Assembly: GCA_023663635.1 (NCBI GenBank)
Contig: JAMPHD010000022.1
Coordinates: 1 to 44,625, forward strand
DNA: 44,625 bases
Direction: 5' to 3'
Source of the DNA: Acetatifactor muris
Lineage (GTDB): Bacteria; Bacillota; Clostridia; Lachnospirales; Lachnospiraceae
In this document: positions 32,458-39,007 of the stretch, one piece after another
Position numbering within the stretch: position 1 is the first letter of the stretch
How the letters are laid out: every line of letters begins with the position of its first letter
Translations under genes and position numbers: made by a program
The notes under the pieces: generated by a model
Seen by the model: only the letters and a program-made list of their open reading frames with translations
What the model was told of the DNA's origin: nothing
Databases searched by the model: none

Positions 32458-33327
32458 ATGGCTATCAATTTAGCAACAAAATTTTTACCGTATGTTGATG
32501 AAAAATTCAGTACGGAAAGCAAGAAATCATTACTGACCAATCAGGACTTCGACTGGACAGGGGCGCACACTGTAAAGGTGTACAAGGTCAGCACATCACA
32601 AATGAACGACTACAAGAGGAACACCCCGGAAGGCATGACAGGTTCACGCTATGGGGTGGTGAAAGACCTTGATGCAACCACAGAGGAATTTGCCCTGAAA
32701 AAAGACCGTTCATTCACCTTTGTCATTGACAAACTGGATTCTGATGAAACGGTTCAGAATGTTCAGGCAGCTTCTGCATTGGAAAGGCAGACAAGGGAAG
32801 TGGTCATCCCGGAAGTGGATGCCTATACCTATGGCGTGATGTGTGCCAATGCCGGACAGAAAGCAGAACCCAAGGCATTGACCAAGACCAACATATATAC
32901 GGAAATCATTACCGGGAACAATGCACTGGATAATGCGGAAGTGCCGGAAACAGGCAGAATCATTGTTGTGACCCCTGATGTGTATGTGCTGATGAAGCAG
33001 TGCAAGGACATCACAATGGAAACTGACATAGGAAATGATTTAAGGCTGAAAGGGGTTATTTCCAACCTTGATGGTGCTATGGTCATCAAAGTACCCGCCA
33101 ACCGTCTGCCTGAAAACTTCGGCTTCATGATTGCACATCCATGTGCAACAGTAGCCCCTACCAAGTTAGAGGACTACAAAATTCATGAAGATCCGCCCGG
33201 TATCAGCGGTTCACTGGTGGAAGGTAGAATTGCATATGATGCCTTTGTCTTGGAGAACAAGGCAAAAGCCATTTATTACCATGCACAGGCAGCAGAGCAG
33301 ACCACACCTGAACAGGAAACAGCCTAA
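32458..33327 (+). CDS. Major capsid protein
   Basis: A 289-residue HK97-fold-like capsid protein. It starts MAINLATKFLPYVDEKF. Later come FALKKDRSFTFVIDKLDSDET, RQTREVVIPEVDAYTYG, NALDNAEVPETGRIIVVTPDVYVLM, and VIKVPANRLPENFGFMIAHPCATVAPTK near the C-terminus, all typical of small Firmicutes siphophage capsid proteins. GGAGCG precedes the ATG. It follows the scaffold gene by 19 nt. Confidence 0.83.
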   Translation: MAINLATKFLPYVDEKFSTESKKSLLTNQDFDWTGAHTVKVYKVSTSQMNDYKRNTPEGMTGSRYGVVKDLDATTEEFALKKDRSFTFVIDKLDSDETVQNVQAASALERQTREVVIPEVDAYTYGVMCANAGQKAEPKALTKTNIYTEIITGNNALDNAEVPETGRIIVVTPDVYVLMKQCKDITMETDIGNDLRLKGVISNLDGAMVIKVPANRLPENFGFMIAHPCATVAPTKLEDYKIHEDPPGISGSLVEGRIAYDAFVLENKAKAIYYHAQAAEQTTPEQETA

Positions 33328-33422
33328 TATTTGATGAAGATGCTCCGGGCTTTCTATCCTCCGATTGTCCGGGGCATTTTTAGGAAGATTGAACAGATTT
33401 TGAATGAAAGGGGGCTGTTGGC

Positions 33423-33860
33423 ATGACAGCCAAGGAATATTTATCTGAATTACAGTTGATGAAAACAAGGGTAGAACAGCTTCAGGAACAGAAGCAGATG
33501 TTTTTGGAGATGGCTACTTCCATGACCGCACCAGTGAACCCAGTAAAGGTTCAGACAACTCCAAAGACTGACCGAATGGCTGATGCGGTGACGAAAATGG
33601 CAGACATTGAAAAACGCATTGATGAAGAAGTAACTGCGTTTTATGATCATGAATGTCTGGTAATGCAGCAGATACAGGCATTGCATAATGTGAAGTATAT
33701 ACAGATGCTCTTTAAGATTTATTTTCAAAATAAAAGTGTTTATGTGGCATCCAGTGAAATAGATATATCATACAGGTATGGGGTGGAAGTGCATAAAAAG
33801 GCACTGACAGAATTTGAAAAGGTTCACGCTGATATGCTTAGTAAGAGAAAGGTGGGGTAA
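33423..33860 (+). CDS. DUF1492-like phage regulator (ArpU/RinA-type)
   Basis: A 145-residue protein. An N-terminal coiled coil (about 5-75) precedes a sigma-region-4-like C-terminal part (QALHNVKYIQMLFKIYFQNKSVYVASSEIDISYRYGVEVHKKAL). Phage proteins of this group control late transcription. GGGGGCTG near 33410 is a modest ribosome site. In phages it usually lies before the terminase genes, yet here it lies inside the capsid module, which is odd. Confidence 0.75.
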   Translation: MTAKEYLSELQLMKTRVEQLQEQKQMFLEMATSMTAPVNPVKVQTTPKTDRMADAVTKMADIEKRIDEEVTAFYDHECLVMQQIQALHNVKYIQMLFKIYFQNKSVYVASSEIDISYRYGVEVHKKALTEFEKVHADMLSKRKVG

Positions 33861-33864
33861 ATCA

Positions 33865-34248
33865 ATGGGGAACGCTATGGAAAAAGCACAAAGGGCAGCA
33901 AGGAAAGCCATTGAATCAACTTATGCCGGGGTGGTGACGGTTTTTGAATACAAGAAAGTGACAGACCCCAAAACAGCCTTGACCGATTATCAGGAAGTGG
34001 TTGTTTTGGAAAATCAGCCTTGCAGCCTGTCCTTTGAGGGTATTGCAGCAGCGGTTCAGACCGGGGCGGTGGCAACCGTTTCACAAGCGGTCAAGCTGTT
34101 CCTGTCCCCTGACATTACAATCAAACCCGGTTCAAAACTCAAAGTGACACAAACAGGGGTTACAACGGAATACAAATCAAGCGGTGTTCCAGCAGTATAT
34201 GAAACCCATCAGGAAATCATGTTGGAACTGTTTGAAAGGTGGGCATGA
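33865..34248 (+). CDS. Head-tail connector-like protein
   Basis: A 127-residue protein, likely of the head-completion or head-closure type. VVTVFEYKKVTDPKTALTDYQEV and QPCSLSFE, then LFLSPDITIKPGSKLKVTQ form a beta-rich chain. I judge this from order (after capsid, before gp10) and look; the exact family is unsure. ATG 33865 has AAAGGTGGGG upstream and starts 4 nt after the DUF1492 stop codon. Confidence 0.6.
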   Translation: MGNAMEKAQRAARKAIESTYAGVVTVFEYKKVTDPKTALTDYQEVVVLENQPCSLSFEGIAAAVQTGAVATVSQAVKLFLSPDITIKPGSKLKVTQTGVTTEYKSSGVPAVYETHQEIMLELFERWA

Positions 34249-34249
34249 C

Positions 34250-34720
34250 ATGGGAAAAATGGGAAAGGTTGACATGAAAGGCTTGAAGGAATTTCAGAAG
34301 CAGCTTGAAAAGCTGCAAGACCCGGATGCGATAATTGAGGATTGTGCAAAAGAACTTGCTGCCCGGTTGCTTAGATTGGTTGTGAAGCGTACCCCTGTTG
34401 GTGATTATTCAGGGGATTCATACACCTGTGCATCAGGCGAACAGCACAAGGGGCATTATGTTGAAGGTAAAGTTGGTGGAACGCTTAGGCGGGGATGGAC
34501 TATTGGAGAAATCAAGAAAGAAGGGACGGTTTATAAAATTGACATTATCAACCCGGTTGAATACGCATCCTATGTGGAATACGGTCACAGGACAGCAGAC
34601 CACAAGGGATGGGTGAAGGGGCATTTCATGATGACCATATCAGAAAATGAGTTACAGAACATAGCCCCCAAAGTGCTTGAAAAGAAAATTAAGAAGATAC
34701 TTAGCAGCATATCAAAATAG
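34250..34720 (+). CDS. HK97 gp10-like tail-completion protein
   Basis: A 156-residue protein with LKEFQKQLEKLQDPDAIIEDCAKELAARLLRLVVKRTPVGDYSG, then GGTLRRGWTIGE, NPVEYASYVEYGHRT and a C-terminal amphipathic helix. These are the hallmarks of HK97 gp10-type proteins, which join head and tail. ATG 34250 has AAAGGTGGG 6 nt upstream and begins 1 nt after the previous stop. It is the last structural gene; no tail tube or tape measure follows. Confidence 0.83.
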   Translation: MGKMGKVDMKGLKEFQKQLEKLQDPDAIIEDCAKELAARLLRLVVKRTPVGDYSGDSYTCASGEQHKGHYVEGKVGGTLRRGWTIGEIKKEGTVYKIDIINPVEYASYVEYGHRTADHKGWVKGHFMMTISENELQNIAPKVLEKKIKKILSSISK

Positions 34721-34726
34721 CATGGA

Positions 34727-34754
34727 AAGCACCGTCATTTAGGCGGTGTTTTTC
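34727..34754 (+). terminator. Terminator after the capsid module
   Basis: CACCG at 34730-34734 pairs with CGGTG at 34744-34748 (flanked by further pairs), followed by a run of five or more T. Confidence 0.7.
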
Positions 34755-34955
34755 CTTTGGCTTATAAACTATAACTGAATGTATTTTCATGGCTATATGG
34801 GGCTTATATGAGTTGTCAGCGGTGGCATTTAGTGCTATAATTGGTCATGCGGGGTTTAGAATAGTTTATTTTGTTCAATGTGTATGATAATTGAACTTCT
34901 TACTTGTTGCCTACAAAATGCCTGATAATGCTGATAAAATGGCATTTTGTAATTA

Positions 34956-34967
34956 TCAAAACGTTAA
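34956..34967. other. Candidate right attachment core (attR)
   Basis: TCAAAACGTTAA matches the rpsI end TCAAAACGATAA at 11 of 12 positions. It would give an element of about 9.2 kb. Confidence 0.45.
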
Positions 34968-34986
34968 GAGCTCAAAAAATGCATGG

Positions 34987-35022
34987 AAACCCACAGACAG
35001 ATTCTGTTTGTGGGTTTTTTGA
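34987..35022 (+). terminator. Terminator, possibly the displaced rpsI terminator
   Basis: AAACCCACA pairs with TGTGGGTTT around ACAG/CTGT, ending in a T-run. If 34956-34967 is attR, this hairpin would have been the original terminator after rpsI. Confidence 0.75.
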
Positions 35023-35054
35023 TAAGAACAGTGGTGAAAGGAAAGCTGATATTT

Positions 35055-35546
35055 ATGGAGGATTTAGCATCAAAAAGTACGGAGGAGATCGTTCAATCAT
35101 ACAGTGATATTATCAAAGAATTAAAGCGAAGAGGGATCATCAGAACAAATAATGTCTTGGGAGACTTGGGAGAGTATCTGGCAATTCAGTACTATAACAG
35201 GATTCCCGGACTGCCGAATCTGTCGCCGGCTCCGGTAGGAACGGAGAATGTGGATGCGATCAGCCGAAAAGGGGACAGATATAGTATAAAATCCATTGGT
35301 AACAGCAATAACACAACGGGAGTATTTTATGGTTTGGAGCCCAAAGGTTCCGAAAAACCGGATTATAAAAGATTCGAATATGTTATCGTGTGCCGTTTCA
35401 ATTCTGATTATGAACTGGAAAAAATATTGGAGTTGGATTGGGATACTTTTCTCGCCAATAAGCGATGGCATAGTCGCATGAATGCATGGAATTTATCCAT
35501 AACCAAAAAGTTGCAGGCGCAGTGTAAATTAATATATCAAAAATAA
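35055..35546 (+). CDS. Orphan nuclease-like protein (DUF6998/PD-(D/E)XK-like)
   Basis: A 163-residue protein. Segments GDLGEYLAIQYYN, GTENVDAISRKGDRYSIKSI and RWHSRMNAWNLSITKKL stand out. The order Glu, Asp, then S-I-K on successive strands resembles a PD-(D/E)XK nuclease core, with the second acidic residue replaced by Ser. Proteins I associate with this pattern (DUF6998) occur near restriction-modification genes, but no methyltransferase is here. ATG 35055 has GAAAGGAAAG about 9-12 nt upstream; the longer in-frame start at 34983 passes through the terminator and is rejected. The AT-rich composition differs from the host. Confidence 0.6.
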   Translation: MEDLASKSTEEIVQSYSDIIKELKRRGIIRTNNVLGDLGEYLAIQYYNRIPGLPNLSPAPVGTENVDAISRKGDRYSIKSIGNSNNTTGVFYGLEPKGSEKPDYKRFEYVIVCRFNSDYELEKILELDWDTFLANKRWHSRMNAWNLSITKKLQAQCKLIYQK

Positions 35547-35572
35547 ATGAAAATACAGCGGGAGGAACCAAC

Positions 35573-35755
35573 ATGGATCTGACAGCCAGAATTTATCGGG
35601 TAAATCGCATAGACGGGGACTATGCCTATCTGCTACAGGAGGATGTGGAGGACGCGGAGGAAAAGTGCGTGGCCAGAGCGCTCTTGCCGGCGGAGATCGC
35701 GGAGGGCAGCAGACTTCGGTATGAGTGTATGCAATATGAGGTGGTGGAGGCGTGA
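35573..35755 (+). CDS. Small DUF3006-like protein
   Basis: A 60-residue protein with VNRIDGDYAYLLQED, ALLPAEIAEGSRLRYE, similar to DUF3006 (RIEGDYAV, LPxGxxEGD). GGGAGGA stands before ATG 35573. Composition is GC-rich, like the host backbone. Function unknown. Confidence 0.65.
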   Translation: MDLTARIYRVNRIDGDYAYLLQEDVEDAEEKCVARALLPAEIAEGSRLRYECMQYEVVEA

Positions 35756-35787
35756 GAGGTTGCTTTTATAGATGCTTTTTGTAAATA

Positions 35788-35843
35788 AAAAGCCCCGGGG
35801 TTCGGTCATTCTCATATACTGAGAGACGTACAACCCGGAGCAT
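35788..35843 (-). terminator. Terminator of tRNA-Val
   Basis: On the minus strand, GCTCCGGGTT pairs with AACCCCGGGGC (one bulge), with an inner hairpin CTCTCA/TGAGA and a T-run (the AAAAAG at about 35789 on the plus strand). Confidence 0.75.
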
Positions 35844-35856
35844 TATTAACATGCAA

Positions 35857-35930
35857 TGGAAGCAAGGGGGCTCGAACCCCTGACCTTTCGCGTGTGAGGC
35901 GAACGCTCATCCCGGCTGAGCTATGCTTCC
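35857..35930 (-). tRNA. tRNA-Val (anticodon CAC)
   Basis: A complete 74-nt cloverleaf on the minus strand: acceptor GGAAGCA/TGCTTCC with discriminator A, D arm GCTC/GAGC, anticodon stem TTCGC/GCGAA with loop CTCACAC (anticodon CAC, reads GUG), and T arm AGGGG-TTCGAGC-CCCCT. The 3' CCA is not encoded. Confidence 0.96.
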
Positions 35931-35939
35931 ATGAATTCT

Positions 35940-35967
35940 ATTATAACATGGTTTGGGTAATTTGCAA
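35940..35967 (-). promoter_or_regulatory. Promoter of tRNA-Val
   Basis: On the minus strand, TTGCAA (35962-35967), a 16-nt spacer and TATAAT (35940-35945), close to the tRNA 5' end. Confidence 0.7.
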
Positions 35968-36246
35968 GTGTTAGTTTATTAAAAAAGGAGAGACAAAAAA
36001 GCGAGATGAAAGCGAGACGGAAATCGTGCTCAAAAAAGCGCGATGGGAAAGCGCGGTCAAACGAATAAGATATCCCGCAAACCCCTCAAGTAGTTTTCAA
36101 AACTATTTCTTGCGACAACAAAACGATTTCCTGTTGTATTTTTCTTCAAAACATGGTATATATATTATGATGTTATAATTTCTGCAAAATTATGGCAGCA
36201 TAAATGAGAACACGGATCATGAATGCAAAGAAAGGTTTAAAGTACC
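35968..36246. other. Intergenic region before the DegV gene
   Basis: No ORF with a ribosome site. It contains AAAAAGCG(A/C)GATG-type near-repeats at about 35996-36018 and 36033-36060, a palindrome TAGTTTTCAAAACTA near 36092, a CAACA/TGTTG hairpin near 36116-36137, and a possible promoter for degV, TTGTAT at 36134-36139 with TATATA at 36157-36162 (17-nt spacer). Confidence 0.5.
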
Positions 36247-37203
36247 ATGGGTGAAAGTGTAAACCGGGAAGAAATCGTAAATTGCCAAGAGGCGTTTCAT
36301 ATCATATCAGACGGATCCTGCGATCTGCCGCCGGAGCTGGCCGCGGAGAAGAATGTGACCATCGTTCCCTTCTATGTGTCCTTTGACGATGAACACTACG
36401 AGAAGGAGATCGTGGAGGTGGGCATACGGGATTTCTATCAGAGGATGGTGGACAATCCCAAGTTGTTTCCCAAGTCCTCCATGCCCTCCGTGCAGGACTA
36501 CTTGGATGTATTTCTGCCCTATGTACAGGCGGGCAAGCCCGTTATCTGCATCTGCATCACGACCAAGTTCTCGGGCTCTTTCCAGTCGGCCATGAACGCG
36601 AAGGAGATGATCTTGGAGGACTATCCCAAAGCTGAGATCACGGTGATCGATTCCACCGTTGACACGGTGTTGCAGGGCATTTATGTGTTGGAGGCCGTGA
36701 AGATCCGGGACAGCGGAGCGGGTTATCGGGAGGCCGTGGCGCGGTTGGAGGAGATCAAGGGCACGGGTCGTATCTTTTTCACGGTGGGCGATATGGAGTA
36801 TCTCAAGCACGGCGGCCGCATCGGCAAGGTGGCGGGTGTGGCGGGCAGCGTGTTGGGCATACGCCCCATCATCACCCTGAAACAGGGCGAGATCTTTCCC
36901 TCGGGAATCGGGCGGAGCCGCAAGGGCACCACTGGCAAATGCATCGATTTATTGTTGAATTATTTGAAAGAAGAGAACGCGGGATTTGAGAGATTTTCGT
37001 TGACGGTGGGTTTCGGATACGATCATGAGGAGGCCGTGGCCTTCCGCGACAGATTATTGGATACACTGCATGAAAAGGGATATCGGATCGATGAGATCCC
37101 CATTTTCCAGATAGGAGCCACCATCAGTGTGCATACGGGGCCCTATCCTCTGGGGATCGGCATTGTGGAAAAGGGCGTGCTGCCCTCCGCGCAGCAGGAG
37201 TAG
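36247..37203 (+). CDS. DegV-family fatty-acid-binding protein
   Basis: A 318-residue protein. DegV proteins bind fatty acids and can feed fatty-acid kinase FakA with substrate. FHIISDGSCDLPPELA and YVSFDDEHYEKEI open the chain, then CITTKFSGSFQSAMNAKEM (the ligand-binding loop), VGDMEYLKHGGRIGK, and the C-terminal FQIGATISVHTGPYPLGIGIV, all diagnostic. AAAGG lies about 11 nt before the ATG. No fakA is nearby. The last 61 nt overlap the end of the convergent HAD gene. Confidence 0.92.
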   Translation: MGESVNREEIVNCQEAFHIISDGSCDLPPELAAEKNVTIVPFYVSFDDEHYEKEIVEVGIRDFYQRMVDNPKLFPKSSMPSVQDYLDVFLPYVQAGKPVICICITTKFSGSFQSAMNAKEMILEDYPKAEITVIDSTVDTVLQGIYVLEAVKIRDSGAGYREAVARLEEIKGTGRIFFTVGDMEYLKHGGRIGKVAGVAGSVLGIRPIITLKQGEIFPSGIGRSRKGTTGKCIDLLLNYLKEENAGFERFSLTVGFGYDHEEAVAFRDRLLDTLHEKGYRIDEIPIFQIGATISVHTGPYPLGIGIVEKGVLPSAQQE

Positions 37204-37991
37204 AGCGCCCTGACGTTGTCGAAGGCGTAGTTCGCGGGGTACTCGGTGTCTTTCATGTCCTCGGGGCGCGCCTCCCCCGTAAACAGCACGCAGGTGTCCA
37301 CACCGCCCTGTATGCCGCAGGCGATGTCCGTGTAAAGACGGTCGCCCACCACGAGGGTTTCTTCCCTTGTGAAACCGAAACGCTCCAGACATAATTCCAC
37401 CACCGCGGCGGAGGGTTTGCCCAGATAGGCGGGAATCCTGTCCGTGGTGTCGGTGAGCATCCGACAGATAGCGCCGCAGTCGGGGATGAAACCGAAGTCT
37501 ATGGGGCAGCGCAGGTCGGGATTGGTGCCGTAGAAGGGCACATCCGTGGCGAGGAGGATGTGGCTGGCCTCCGTCAGCTTGGCATAGCTTAATTCGCTGT
37601 CGTAGGCCGCCACGACACAGGCGATATTTTCCTCAAAGCGCTCCGTGATATCAAGGCCGTTTCGGCGCAGCTCCGCGATGAAGGACGCGGTGCCCAGCAC
37701 ATAGATCTTTTGGTCCGCGTAGTTTTCCAACAGGAATTTTAAAGTCATATAGCCGGAGGTGACAAACTGTTCCTCCGAGGTCTCCAGGTCGAACACTTCC
37801 CGGAAACGCCGCACATAGTCCGCGCCGCTCTTGGTGGAGTTGTTGGTGATAAAACAGGCTTTGCCGCCTATGGCATCAATATATTCCAGGAGCTGTCTGC
37901 TCCCGTCCAACAGGGTGTCCCCCACGGCCAACGTGCCGTCTATATCAAACAAAAATAATTTTTTCTTCCTCAAAAATTCCAAATCTTTCAT
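37143..37991 (-). CDS. HAD-IIA family phosphatase (NagD/AraL-like)
   Basis: A 282-residue haloacid-dehalogenase phosphatase. DxDGT is in LFLFDIDGTLAVGDT (about 12-26), motif II in FITNNSTKS, Lys in LGKPSAAV and the acidic motif in VVGDRLYTDIACG. It lies in the cytosol and probably removes phosphate from sugar phosphates or nucleotides; the substrate is not readable. GGAG stands 8 nt before the start. It reads into the DegV gene tail-to-tail with 61 bp of overlap. Confidence 0.9.
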   Translation of the reverse strand: MKDLEFLRKKKLFLFDIDGTLAVGDTLLDGSRQLLEYIDAIGGKACFITNNSTKSGADYVRRFREVFDLETSEEQFVTSGYMTLKFLLENYADQKIYVLGTASFIAELRRNGLDITERFEENIACVVAAYDSELSYAKLTEASHILLATDVPFYGTNPDLRCPIDFGFIPDCGAICRMLTDTTDRIPAYLGKPSAAVVELCLERFGFTREETLVVGDRLYTDIACGIQGGVDTCVLFTGEARPEDMKDTEYPANYAFDNVRALYSCCAEGSTPFSTMPIPRG

Positions 37992-38149
37992 TCCCTATCT
38001 CCATTTTAATTTTGTGAAAACGTCAGAGCCCGCCCATGGTGTATCCAAAAAAACAATACCTAAACCTTCACTTTCCACTGACTCATTATAGCAAATATTT
38101 CCGCTTTATGATAGAATAAATACAATCTTTTTATCATGGAGGAACACGC

Positions 38150-38902
38150 ATGAAATTAATCTCTTGGAATGTGAACGGACTCAGGGCCTGTCTGCAGAAG
38201 GGCTTTATGGATTTTTTTGAGGAGGCGGACGCGGATATCTTCTGTCTGCAGGAGACGAAACTGCAGGCGGGGCAGCATGATCTGGCGCTGCCCGGATATC
38301 ATCAGTATTGGAATTACGCGGAGAAGAAGGGCTATTCCGGAACGGCGCTCTTTACGAAGACGGAGCCCCTCGGGGTGACTTACGGGATCGGCGTGGAGGA
38401 GCACGACCATGAGGGTCGCGTCATCACGGCGGAGTTTGAGGATTTCTATATGGTCACGGTGTATACGCCCAACTCTCAGAGGGAACTGACCAGACTGGCT
38501 TACCGCATGGAGTGGGAGGCGGCTTTTCTGGAGTATGTGAAGGGACTTGCCGCGCGGAAAGGGGTGATCTTCTGCGGGGATCTGAATGTGGCCCATAAAG
38601 AGATCGATCTGAAAAATCCCAAGACCAATCATAAGAACGCCGGTTTCACGGATGAGGAGAGAGGCTGCTTTGACAAGGTTTTGGAGGGCGGATTCATCGA
38701 TACGTTCAGGCATTTTTATCCGGACGTGACGGACGCGTATTCCTGGTGGTCCTACATGGCCAATGCCAGAGCCAAGAACGTGGGGTGGCGCATCGATTAT
38801 TTTGTGGCCTCTGAGGGGCTGAGGGACAGGCTTGCGGACGCCAAGATCCACCCGCAGATCATGGGATCGGATCACTGCCCGGTGGAATTGGATCTGCGCT
38901 GA
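38150..38902 (+). CDS. xth: Exodeoxyribonuclease III
   Basis: An AP endonuclease and 3' exonuclease of base-excision repair. The 250-residue length is normal. The active-site sequence runs [18 protein letters not shown] (metal-binding Glu), [31 protein letters not shown] and [11 protein letters not shown] at the end. GGAGG precedes the ATG. The next genes, addB and addA, also act in DNA repair. Confidence 0.95.
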   Translation: MKLISWNVNGLRACLQKGFMDFFEEADADIFCLQETKLQAGQHDLALPGYHQYWNYAEKKGYSGTALFTKTEPLGVTYGIGVEEHDHEGRVITAEFEDFYMVTVYTPNSQRELTRLAYRMEWEAAFLEYVKGLAARKGVIFCGDLNVAHKEIDLKNPKTNHKNAGFTDEERGCFDKVLEGGFIDTFRHFYPDVTDAYSWWSYMANARAKNVGWRIDYFVASEGLRDRLADAKIHPQIMGSDHCPVELDLR

Positions 38903-39007
38903 GCCGGGGGATGTGTCGGCGGGCATCCGCGCCAAGTCGCGGGATGTGCTGATCGGGCGTCCGCGCCAAGCCGGACAGAACCGGTACACGAAAGATTGGT
39001 GGATAAA

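Larger units (their letters stand above)
34755..35054. other. Right end of the mobile element, no gene seen
   Basis: About 300 nt without a convincing ORF. It holds two perfect inverted repeats, GTTCAAT/ATTGAAC (34873-34896) and ACAAAATGCC/GGCATTTTGT (34913-34950), a partial match to the left-end arm repeats (about 34904-34918), the candidate attR core at 34956-34967, and a terminator-like hairpin at about 34987-35021. Confidence 0.55.

Noticed and set aside
34983..35546. Long start of the nuclease-like gene
   Set aside because: The first 24 codons would pass through a terminator hairpin; the ATG at 35055 has a ribosome site.
25741..35555. Another possible right end with TATCAAAAATAAAT near 35537
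   Set aside because: It resembles the rpsI end less well than 34956-34967, and the next gene lies outside the element arm sites. It is not excluded.
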